A stretch of 5,807 nucleotides of DNA from Thermoprotei archaeon (GTDB taxonomy: Archaea > Thermoproteota > Thermoprotei_A > Sulfolobales > Desulfurococcaceae): contig QMWW01000075.1 of the NCBI GenBank assembly GCA_003661825.1, forward strand, positions 1-5,807. The letters run 5' to 3'. Positions 1 through 5,682 of this stretch are shown in pieces. The position numbers were made by a program, and so were the translations under genes. Positions within the stretch are counted from its first letter, which is position 1; each line of letters opens with the position of its first letter. The notes beneath the pieces are model-generated. The model was not told where the DNA came from and did no database searches. It saw only the letters and a list, made by a program, of their open reading frames with translations.

Positions 1-69
1 CTTAACCCCGAAGCTCCCAACTTCAAAGTACTTCCTGACGTTTTCCACTATTAGCAGAGGTTCATCCAC
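1..69 (-). CDS. oppF: Oligopeptide/dipeptide ABC transporter, second ATPase (OppF/DppF type), N-terminal 23 codons only
   Basis: Partial gene leaving the window at its left edge. It starts at GTG (69..67) and reads MDEPLLIVENVRKYFEV, then GSFGVK. This 'LLxVxNVxKYF' opening is the usual first beta strand of the OppF/DppF ATPase, which pairs with the D-type ATPase to energise the B/C permease. The start is well supported: a perfect Shine-Dalgarno sits at 82..75, and GTG is the only start in frame there; the nearby ATG at 65..63 is in another frame that stops after four codons. It overlaps the end of the upstream ATPase by 8 nt, so translation is probably coupled. The Walker motifs lie outside the window, so the OppF assignment rests on the N-terminus and gene order. 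Confidence 0.85.
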   Translation of the reverse strand, partial: MDEPLLIVENVRKYFEVGSFGVK

Positions 70-1033
70 TGGCCTCACCTCCTTCATAAAGCCAGCACGA
101 GACGTAGTGATGGGGTTCAACTTCAACTATGTTCGGGCTCTTCCTCTTGCAGATATCCATTGCCAGCGGGCAGCGTGGATGAAATCTACACCCACTTGGA
201 GGTTTGCGGAGATCTGGTGGTGTTCCCGGTATAGGTCTAGGCCACTCTCTAGACTCTATGTCTGGTACCGACTTCAGTAAAGCTTTCGTGTACGGGTGTA
301 GAGGATCCCCTATAACCTTGTCCTTGGGGCCGTACTCAACTATCTTACCAGCATACATTACAGCTATCTTCGTAGCGCGTTCAGCAGCTAACGCTATATC
401 GTGCGTTATCAGTATTATAGCCATACCCGTGGTCTTTCTAACATCGTCTAGCAGATCCATTATCTGCTTCTGAACAATGACATCTAGCGCTGTGGTAGGC
501 TCATCTGCAACTAGTACACGCGGTTTTAACGCTATAGCTGCTGCAATCGATATCCTCTGCCTCTGCCCACCGCTGAGCTGGTGTGGATAGGCTCTAGCCA
601 TTCTCTCTGGTAAGCCTACAGCTCTTATGACTTCTACAACACGCTCCCTCGCTTCTTCAAGTGGTACACCATGCTCTAGGAGAACCTCTAGTATCTGATC
701 TCCTACACGCCTAACAGGGTCTAGAGTTGTGAACGGGTCTTGGAAAACCATAGATATTAAGCTCCCCCTAGCCTTCCTAAGCTCATCTCCTCTAAGCGAT
801 AGTACATCCACTCCGTTCACAATCACTCTACCTTTCACTATTCTGCCCGGTGGTGGTACCAGGTTTAGTAGCGCGTAGCCGAGCGTTGACTTACCGCTAC
901 CGCTTTCACCAACAAGCGCTACGAGATCGCTGCTATACGCTTTAAGAGAAGCTTCCTCAACTGCTCTAACAATGCCTTTAAGTGTGTAGTAGTACACTGT
1001 GAGATCTTCTACTATTAGAATCGGCTTGCTCAT
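62..1033 (-). CDS. oppD: Oligopeptide/dipeptide ABC transporter ATP-binding protein (OppD/DppD type)
   Basis: Cytoplasmic ATPase of a peptide importer, 323 aa, full length for the family. All nucleotide-binding motifs are intact: Walker A GESGSGKST (42-50), Q-loop glutamine 98 in VFQDP, signature LSGGQ (153-157), Walker B VLVADEP (173-179) with catalytic E178, D-loop TALD (181-184) and switch H211. The C-terminal oligopeptide-transporter domain (about 240-315) begins with the typical DPLHPYTKALL and carries cysteines 282, 288, 295 and 313 in a C-x5-C-x6-C-x17-C pattern, the arrangement known to bind a [4Fe-4S] cluster in bacterial DppD. The ATG (1033) overlaps the stop of permease C as ATGA, and the 3' end overlaps the next ATPase by 8 nt, so it is central in the operon. 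Peptide rather than nickel or sugar substrate is inferred from family resemblance; Opp and Dpp cannot be separated from sequence alone. Confidence 0.96.
   Translation of the reverse strand: MSKPILIVEDLTVYYYTLKGIVRAVEEASLKAYSSDLVALVGESGSGKSTLGYALLNLVPPPGRIVKGRVIVNGVDVLSLRGDELRKARGSLISMVFQDPFTTLDPVRRVGDQILEVLLEHGVPLEEARERVVEVIRAVGLPERMARAYPHQLSGGQRQRISIAAAIALKPRVLVADEPTTALDVIVQKQIMDLLDDVRKTTGMAIILITHDIALAAERATKIAVMYAGKIVEYGPKDKVIGDPLHPYTKALLKSVPDIESREWPRPIPGTPPDLRKPPSGCRFHPRCPLAMDICKRKSPNIVEVEPHHYVSCWLYEGGEASG
75..82 (-). promoter_or_regulatory. Shine-Dalgarno of the second ATPase, inside the end of the first
   Basis: GGAGGTGA, read on the minus strand from 82 to 75, matches the full eight bases expected from the 3' end of crenarchaeal 16S rRNA and lies 5 nt before the GTG at 69. 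It also encodes part of the Gly-Gly-Glu of the first ATPase's tail. It is the strongest ribosome-binding site in the window and fixes the unusual GTG start. Confidence 0.85.
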
Positions 1034-1902
1034 AGCCGCTCACGCCTGATCTGCTCGCTTAGACCTTCACCTATCAGTGCGAAACCGGTTGCAAGCAGCG
1101 TTATCATCAATCCCGGGAAGAATATGAGCCACCAGTATCCTGATAGCACGAATCCCTTACCTTTATAGAGATCGTAGCCCCAGTCAGGTGTTGGTGGCTG
1201 TACTGATAGACCTAGATAGCTTAGCGCTGCTTCCGTCAATACCGCATCAGCAGCGCTCAAGCTAAAGACGACCATTATCGTTGGTATCAGGTGTGGCAGT
1301 ATATGTCTGAATATTATTCTCGAGGTTGGTATGCCGAGCGCTCTAGCTACTTCAACGAATAGCTCTTCTTTAATGCTCAGCACCTGTCCTCTAACCATCC
1401 TAAAGTATGTTGGAACGTACACGACCGCTATCGCTATTGCTGCATTGAAGAGGCTAGGGCCAAGAGCTACAGCGAGAGATATGGCTAGAACCAGGCTTGG
1501 AAACGCATAGATAGCGTCCATAAGCATGCTCAGAGCCCTATCTATCCTACCGCCATAGTAGCCGCTGAATAGGCCTAGCGGTACCCCCATAGCCATGCTC
1601 AGGACTATAGAGAGGAACACGACTATGAGAACAGTGCGTGCACCGTAGACTGTTCTAGCCCACATATCGTATCCAAGGTTATTTGTGCCAAAGGGATGCT
1701 CCCAGCTTGGAGGCTGAAAGCTGCGACCAGCTCTACGCGTAGGATCGTAAGGTGTAAGCAGCGGTGCTGCTATAGCCATGAACACTATCGCTAAGACTAT
1801 GGCTAAGCCAGCGTAAACAAGCGCTCTTCCACGACCGCTTACTCTCGAGGGTATGATCGTTGAGAGTATTCTTGTAAGAGCCTTACTCAGTATCTCAACC
1901 AA
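1030..1902 (-). CDS. oppC: Oligopeptide/dipeptide ABC transporter permease (OppC/DppC type)
   Basis: Inner-membrane permease subunit, 290 aa, normal for the family. A cytoplasmic N-terminus with basic residues precedes a first membrane segment at about 28-49. Then comes the OppC hallmark HPFGTNNLGYD (69-79) and VYGARTVL, followed by membrane segments near 90-114, 125-148, 150-168, 205-227 and 255-279. The EAA loop that docks on the ATPase lies at about 182-207 (FVEVARALGI through LPHLIP). The start is TTG (1902..1900), 11 nt after the stop of permease B; I see no other ATG, GTG or TTG before the first membrane segment, so TTG is the best choice although the upstream GGGGG is only a weak ribosome-binding site. 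The stop overlaps the next ATG as ATGA. Low initiation at TTG may be offset by coupling to permease B. Confidence 0.95.
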   Translation of the reverse strand: MVEILSKALTRILSTIIPSRVSGRGRALVYAGLAIVLAIVFMAIAAPLLTPYDPTRRAGRSFQPPSWEHPFGTNNLGYDMWARTVYGARTVLIVVFLSIVLSMAMGVPLGLFSGYYGGRIDRALSMLMDAIYAFPSLVLAISLAVALGPSLFNAAIAIAVVYVPTYFRMVRGQVLSIKEELFVEVARALGIPTSRIIFRHILPHLIPTIMVVFSLSAADAVLTEAALSYLGLSVQPPTPDWGYDLYKGKGFVLSGYWWLIFFPGLMITLLATGFALIGEGLSEQIRRERL

Positions 1903-1913
1903 TGGACAGCCCC

Positions 1914-2924
1914 CTAATACCTTATTCTCGGATCGAGGAGAGCGTAGATCAGGTCAACTATCAGACTGATGACTCCCACAAAGAAAGCGAAGACTATTAC
2001 AACCGCCTGTATAGCCGGGTAATCTCTGTAACTTACCTTCTCTACTAGGTATGTGCCGATACCCGGCCAGTCGAAGGTTGTTTCGGTAAGTACTGCACCT
2101 CCAAGAAGTAGAGCGAATTGTAGCCCAGCGTAGGTTACTACGGGTATGAGCGCATTCCTAAACGCGTGTAGCAGTATCCTGGAGCCTCTTACTCCACGAG
2201 CATGGTATGCTAAAACGTAGTTTGACTCTAGAGCTTTAACGAGATTGGTTCTCACAAGCCTGGTATAGGGTCCACTCAGCACTAGTCCTAGTGTAAGAGC
2301 CGGTAGTATCATATGGCTCAAAGCGCTCCGAAATGCCTCCATATTTCCTGTAATAATTGAGTCTAGGATGTAGAACCCTGTAACAGTCTCGAGACCTACA
2401 TCCGGATCTATTCTACCGCTTGCCGGCAGCCAGCGAAGCCATACAGCGAATATTAGCTGAAACATCAGCCCGAGCCATGGAATGAAGAGTGTGTAGGTTA
2501 CCGAGCCGAAGACTCTTAGCCCAAGGTCAAGCTTTGTATCGCGTTTTGTTGCCGCTATGAAGCCTGTTGTGATACCTATCGCCAAGCTCACGATCAGTCC
2601 GGCTATAGCTAGCTCTACTGTTGCTGGAAGCCTCTCGAGTAGGTCTGCTGTTATACTTCGTCCGCTAATAACCATGCTCGTACCGAAATCTCCGTGCAGA
2701 ACATTCCATAGATACTCGAAGTACTGTACAATGTAAGGCTTATCCAGTCCAAGATTATGCCTTATCTGCTCTAGCTGCTCTGGAGGAATATTCTTTGTTC
2801 CGAGAACAGCTAGTACAGGATCACCTGGCAGTATCCTCAACACTATGAATACTAGAGTGTAGAGTATCAGAACCGTAGGGACGATCAGCATAGCCCTTAC
2901 TGCTATATAGCGTAAGAGCCCCAT
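1914..2924 (-). CDS. oppB: Oligopeptide/dipeptide ABC transporter permease (OppB/DppB type)
   Basis: First gene of the minus-strand operon, 336 aa, normal length. It opens with a membrane segment (about 9-31), followed by FIVLRILPGDP (27-37), the classic OppB 'R-x-x-PGDP' signature. The extracytoplasmic region after it includes LGLDKPYIVQYFEYL and HGDFGTS, both typical. Further membrane segments fall at about 103-125, 138-162, 204-220, 256-280 and 303-330. The EAA loop (236-261, YVLAYHARGVRGSR then FRNALIP) contacts the ATPase, and the protein ends in the usual LLDPRIRY. ATG at 2924 is preceded by GGTG (2935..2932), a short ribosome-binding match with 7-nt spacing; the frame is closed upstream by TAA at 2939..2937. 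It heads the transcript starting in the divergent region. Confidence 0.96.
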   Translation of the reverse strand: MGLLRYIAVRAMLIVPTVLILYTLVFIVLRILPGDPVLAVLGTKNIPPEQLEQIRHNLGLDKPYIVQYFEYLWNVLHGDFGTSMVISGRSITADLLERLPATVELAIAGLIVSLAIGITTGFIAATKRDTKLDLGLRVFGSVTYTLFIPWLGLMFQLIFAVWLRWLPASGRIDPDVGLETVTGFYILDSIITGNMEAFRSALSHMILPALTLGLVLSGPYTRLVRTNLVKALESNYVLAYHARGVRGSRILLHAFRNALIPVVTYAGLQFALLLGGAVLTETTFDWPGIGTYLVEKVSYRDYPAIQAVVIVFAFFVGVISLIVDLIYALLDPRIRY

Positions 2925-2936
2925 AGACGGACACCG

Positions 2937-2963
2937 TTACCGCAGCCCCTTCGCTTTGCTCAT
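2937..2963 (-). other. Possible eight-codon leader reading frame at the predicted start of the permease-operon transcript
   Basis: ATG at 2963..2961 opens an eight-residue frame (MSKAKGLR) closed by TAA at 2939..2937, 12 nt before the oppB ATG. The ATG lies about 25 nt downstream of the middle of the TATA box at 2992..2985, which is where an archaeal transcript would be expected to begin. It could be a leaderless mini-gene, or chance. Nothing in the peptide is recognisable. Confidence 0.25.
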
Positions 2964-2967
2964 CGTT

Positions 2968-3008
2968 ACGATACTATATACACCTATAAATATTGTTATA
3001 GATATCGT
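2968..3008. repeat. Imperfect inverted repeat enclosing the permease-operon TATA box (operator candidate)
   Basis: The left arm at 2968-2978 (ACGATACTATA) pairs with the right arm at 2997-3008 (TATAGATATCGT) over 11 bases with a single unpaired A at 3002. The 18-nt spacer holds the TATA box at 2985-2992. Two half-sites on either side of the TATA box are a plausible binding site for a dimeric repressor that would block TBP/TFB. The ATCGTT half-site core occurs at 3004-3009, again at 3013-3018, and also at 2962-2967, where it is part of an ATCGT-T-ACGAT palindrome. AT-rich composition raises the chance level. Confidence 0.45.
2985..2992 (-). promoter_or_regulatory. TATA box of the permease/ATPase operon
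   Basis: Minus-strand TATTTATA (2992..2985), preceded by the A-rich ACAA typical of a BRE region, predicts transcription starting near 2962, about 38 nt before the oppB ATG. A second candidate, TATATAG (2980..2974), would start near 2952. The box is framed by an inverted repeat (2968..3008). Position and composition fit archaeal promoters; the start site is inferred. Confidence 0.6.
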
Positions 3009-3046
3009 TCTGATCGTTTCTGTAAAAATAGGTATCTAATTGTACG

Positions 3047-3059
3047 AAACGTTTTTAGG
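3047..3059 (+). promoter_or_regulatory. TATA box of the binding-protein gene
   Basis: TTTTTAGG (3052-3059), preceded by the purine-rich GAAAC (a BRE-like element), is the best plus-strand promoter in the divergent region. A start about 26-29 nt beyond the centre of the box falls near 3081-3084, giving a leader of roughly 16-25 nt. A 10-bp perfect palindrome (CTCAATTGAG, 3074-3083) lies directly at this predicted start. Confidence 0.5.
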
Positions 3060-3073
3060 GAAAAAGCATACAC

Positions 3074-3083
3074 CTCAATTGAG
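3074..3083. repeat. Perfect 10-bp palindrome at the predicted start of the binding-protein transcript
   Basis: CTCAATTGAG reads the same on both strands and sits 15 nt after the TTTTTAGG box, just ahead of ATGAGC at 3084. A regulator bound here would overlap the initiation site. A 10-bp palindrome can also occur by chance, so the regulatory role is inference. Confidence 0.3.
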
Positions 3084-3113
3084 ATGAGCTGGGGGATGAG
3101 TGGATATGGTTAG
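3084..3113 (+). other. Possible nine-codon leader reading frame overlapping the start of the binding-protein gene
   Basis: ATG at 3084 opens a nine-residue frame (MSWGMSGYG) that ends at TAG 3111-3113, in a different frame from the binding protein and overlapping both of its possible starts. Its ATG is at the predicted transcription start. The same stretch could simply act as a purine-rich ribosome-binding region (GGGGGATGA at 3091-3099). Coding status is unproven. Confidence 0.25.
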
Positions 3114-4815
3114 CCAGACCACGCTAACGGTAATCTTTATAGTCCTGCTGATCATTGTTGGAGTTGGAGCTTACTTCGCTGGCGTCAGTGTAGGTGGTCC
3201 AGCTGTCACTACAACAGTTACGCAAACAGTTATTCAGACAACAACGGTTGTACGAACTACAACTGTTTCACAGACAGTACCGCCTACGCCTATCCAGACA
3301 ATACCTACAGCTCCAGCAACTACCCCTACACCTACGGTGAGTACAGTAACTTATGTAACTGAGAAGCTGACTATAGGTACAACAGACAAGGTTACGGATC
3401 TCGATCCTTCAAATGCCTACGACTTCTTCACGTGGGAGATACTATACAACGTAATGGATGGTCTCGTCAAGTACGAGCCCGGTACCGACCGGATCGTACC
3501 GGCTATAGCTGAGAGATGGGAGATCAAGGAAGACGGTAAGGTGTGGATATTCTATCTCAAGAAAAACGTTAGGTTCTGTGATGGAACACCCCTAACAGCT
3601 CACGATGTTGTTAGGAGCGTTAAGAGGGTTATGACCATCCAGGGTGACCCATCATGGCTTGTAACAGAGTTTGTAGAGGATGTTAGAGCGCTAGACGACT
3701 ATACCGTTGAGTTCGTACTGCAGAAGCCTGTAGGATACTTCCTTGCTGTACTAGCTACTCCACCCTACTTCCCTGTACATCCGAACTATCCTGACGACGA
3801 GATTGTGAGCGATGCTACATGGGGTGGTGCTGGTCCGTACTGCATCAAGGAGTTTAAGAGAGATCAGTATATAGTGCTTGAAGCAAACCCCTACTACTAT
3901 GGTGAGCCTCCCAAGACCAAGACCATCATAGTCAAGTTCTACAAAGATGCTACAACACTTAGATTAGCGTTCGAGAATCGGGAAGTTGATATCGCTTGGA
4001 GAACGCTTAGACCAACAGACTACGAAGATCTTAAGAAGAACCCCAACTACAACGTCATAGAGATACCCGGTTCGTTCATTAGGTACATTGTTGTAAACGT
4101 TCAGATGGAGCCTACAAACAACAAGCTTGTTAGACAGGCTGTTGCAGCAGCTATAGACAGGCAGGAGCTTGCTGAAGTAGTGTTTCTCGGAACAATGGAG
4201 CCTCTATACAGCATGGTTCCAGCAGGGCTCTGGAGCCATATAGATGTATTCAAGGAGAAGTACGGTGATGGCAATATCGAGCTAGCTAAGCAGCTGCTTA
4301 AGCAGGCAGGATACGATGAAAACAACAAGCTGCACTTAGAGCTATGGTATACCCCAACACACTACGGTGATACCGAAGCTGATCTAGCGCAGCTCATTAA
4401 AGAACAGTTAGAGGCGACAGGAGTCATAGAGGTAGAGTTGAAGAGTAGTGAGTGGGCGACATACGTAGATCAGCTTAGAGAAGGTCAGATGATGCTAAGC
4501 CTGTTAGGATGGTATCCAGACTATCTAGATCCAGACGACTTCCTATATCCATTCCTGCACAGCAGAGCCAATAAGTGGACTGGTACAGGGTATGCCAATC
4601 CAGAAGTGGATAGCCTACTAGAGCAAGCAGCGGTAAAGCCTAATCAGGATGAGAGAGCTGAGCTGTATGAGCAGGTACAGGAAATACTTGCTGAAGATGT
4701 TCCATACATACCACTATTACAGGGCAAGCTAATAATAGTGACGCACAAGGATGTGGAAGGAGTGAAGGTAGGACCTACGATGCTACTATCATACTGGACG
4801 ATATACAGATCCTAA
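3100..4815 (+). CDS. oppA: Peptide-binding protein of an ABC importer (SBP family 5, OppA/DppA type) with N-terminal membrane anchor
   Basis: Extracytoplasmic receptor that delivers peptides to the B/C permease, 571 aa. A hydrophobic segment (about 9-31) has no Lys or Arg before it and no lipobox cysteine. A linker at about 37-85, rich in Thr, Ser, Pro, Val and Gln, follows, and the binding domain begins near TEKLTIGTTDKVTDLDP. Family-5 marks include LYNVMDGLVKYEPGTD, WIFYLKKNVRFCDGTPLTAHDVV, GGAGPY (242-247), NKLVRQAVAAAIDR (341-354) and GWYPDYLDPDDFLYPFLHS (470-488). There is no membrane segment at the C-terminus. The start may be GTG 3100 or ATG 3106 (two residues shorter); the GGGGG at 3091-3095 is 4 nt from GTG and 10 nt from ATG, so spacing does not decide. 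It is transcribed away from its permease operon. Peptide specificity is by family; a different small ligand is possible. Confidence 0.95.
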   Translation: MDMVSQTTLTVIFIVLLIIVGVGAYFAGVSVGGPAVTTTVTQTVIQTTTVVRTTTVSQTVPPTPIQTIPTAPATTPTPTVSTVTYVTEKLTIGTTDKVTDLDPSNAYDFFTWEILYNVMDGLVKYEPGTDRIVPAIAERWEIKEDGKVWIFYLKKNVRFCDGTPLTAHDVVRSVKRVMTIQGDPSWLVTEFVEDVRALDDYTVEFVLQKPVGYFLAVLATPPYFPVHPNYPDDEIVSDATWGGAGPYCIKEFKRDQYIVLEANPYYYGEPPKTKTIIVKFYKDATTLRLAFENREVDIAWRTLRPTDYEDLKKNPNYNVIEIPGSFIRYIVVNVQMEPTNNKLVRQAVAAAIDRQELAEVVFLGTMEPLYSMVPAGLWSHIDVFKEKYGDGNIELAKQLLKQAGYDENNKLHLELWYTPTHYGDTEADLAQLIKEQLEATGVIEVELKSSEWATYVDQLREGQMMLSLLGWYPDYLDPDDFLYPFLHSRANKWTGTGYANPEVDSLLEQAAVKPNQDERAELYEQVQEILAEDVPYIPLLQGKLIIVTHKDVEGVKVGPTMLLSYWTIYRS

Positions 4816-4850
4816 ATCTAGAATAGAGGTTTAGAAAATCACATCTTTTT
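4812..4850 (+). terminator. Hairpin and T-run ending the binding-protein transcript
   Basis: An 8-bp stem (4812-4819, CTAAATCT, with 4827-4834, AGGTTTAG; one T-G wobble) with a 7-nt loop begins inside the stop codon of the binding protein. TTTTT at 4846-4850 follows 11 nt later. Archaeal termination depends mainly on T-runs, so the run is the likelier stop signal and the hairpin an aid. The minus-strand T-runs at 4861..4858 and 4838..4835 may end the converging DDAH transcript. Nothing else is visible in the 78-bp gap. Confidence 0.45.
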
Positions 4851-4893
4851 CATAATCAAAACACTTGTTCTGCAATAGGTGGAGCTTCTGTTT

Positions 4894-5682
4894 TCACAGT
4901 ACGTTATATAGTGGGAGGCTTAGGCATGTAACACCTCCATCGCATTTCCAGAACTCGGATACATCGACTTCTATGGGTCTATACCCTTCTCTCCGTAGCT
5001 TTTCAGCTGTTTTCGGGTATCCTGCGGGCATCACCACGTAGCGATCGCCTAGATACAGCATGTTAGCTGCATAAGCCTCGTCAAACGGTACCCGAATGAG
5101 CTTGTATCCCTCGAAATAGCTGGCATCCACGTACTCGGGAACTATAGCGAATGTTCTATTGCCTAGATAGCTAACAGCTGACAGAAGGTGTAGGGCTCTC
5201 TTAACGGGAACACCAACAATCTCGATATTTTTGAATATCTGACTAAACTGTTCGATCCCAGCGCTGTTGGTTCTCTTCGACAGCCCAACGAAGATAACTC
5301 CAAAGTCTGTAACCAGCACATCGCCACCCTCGAGGGTTCCCGGCTCAACGATCTCGCTGATTTGGTAGCCCATACCCTGAAGCAGTAGCTTAACGTCTTT
5401 CTCCTCACCTCTCCTACTAGCTTCACCAAAACGAGCAATAACGGCAGTTCTCGACTTGGCACCTACTACAGCAGTATCCTGAACGAAGACGCTATCAGGG
5501 AGACCTGGTTTTGGATCCAGATACAGAACCTCGATACCATGCTCTCTCAAAACATTGACATAGTCTCTATGCTGTCTTGCCGCAGCTCCAGGATCAACGC
5601 TATGGCGTAGCGGATTTGTTGAAACACACCGTGTAAGACTATCTGAAGGAGGTCTCACAATAACGGTGCTAAACAAGCTCAT
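4894..5682 (-). CDS. ddaH: Dimethylarginine dimethylaminohydrolase-like enzyme (amidinotransferase fold)
   Basis: Predicted cytoplasmic hydrolase turning N-omega-methylated arginine into citrulline plus methylamine or dimethylamine; 262 aa, the size of DDAH and far shorter than arginine deiminase (about 400). It aligns by eye with Pseudomonas DDAH throughout. The catalytic triad is present as E118 (TLEGGD), H165 (RALHLL) and C253 (GGVTCLSL). Substrate-site counterparts are D63 and D69 (PDSVFVQD), R90 (SRRGE) and R137 (SKRTN). Q68 replaces the glutamate I remember at this place in the bacterial enzyme. The conserved YAAN, MPAGYPKTAEKL and GYRPIEVDVSEF blocks are also present. ATG 5682 is the only start after the in-frame stop at 5706..5704; GGGG lies 5 nt upstream. 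It overlaps the upstream gene by ATGA and converges with the binding protein. Arginine, agmatine or another guanidine as substrate cannot be excluded. Confidence 0.9.
   Translation of the reverse strand: MSLFSTVIVRPPSDSLTRCVSTNPLRHSVDPGAAARQHRDYVNVLREHGIEVLYLDPKPGLPDSVFVQDTAVVGAKSRTAVIARFGEASRRGEEKDVKLLLQGMGYQISEIVEPGTLEGGDVLVTDFGVIFVGLSKRTNSAGIEQFSQIFKNIEIVGVPVKRALHLLSAVSYLGNRTFAIVPEYVDASYFEGYKLIRVPFDEAYAANMLYLGDRYVVMPAGYPKTAEKLRREGYRPIEVDVSEFWKCDGGVTCLSLPLYNVL

Noticed and set aside
204..473. Plus-strand open frame of 89 codons
   Set aside because: It lies antisense to the D-type ATPase, whose motifs are intact there; the translation looks like reversed coding sequence with no family signal.
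2925..3099. Riboswitch, small RNA or CRISPR leader in the divergent region
   Set aside because: No tRNA-like cloverleaf, kink-turn or repeated spacer pattern is visible; promoters and short inverted repeats account for the region.
3187..3360. ACA/ACT/GTA-rich repetitive stretch, considered as a DNA tandem repeat
   Set aside because: The repetition comes from Thr, Val and Gln codons of the protein linker; the period is irregular and the frame is kept.
4101..4328. Minus-strand open frame of 75 codons
   Set aside because: It is antisense to the well-conserved binding domain, and the Ser/Leu-rich peptide is typical of a shadow frame.
5163..5462. Minus-strand open frame of 99 codons in another frame
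   Set aside because: It sits wholly inside the DDAH-like gene, which carries the conserved catalytic residues in its own frame.
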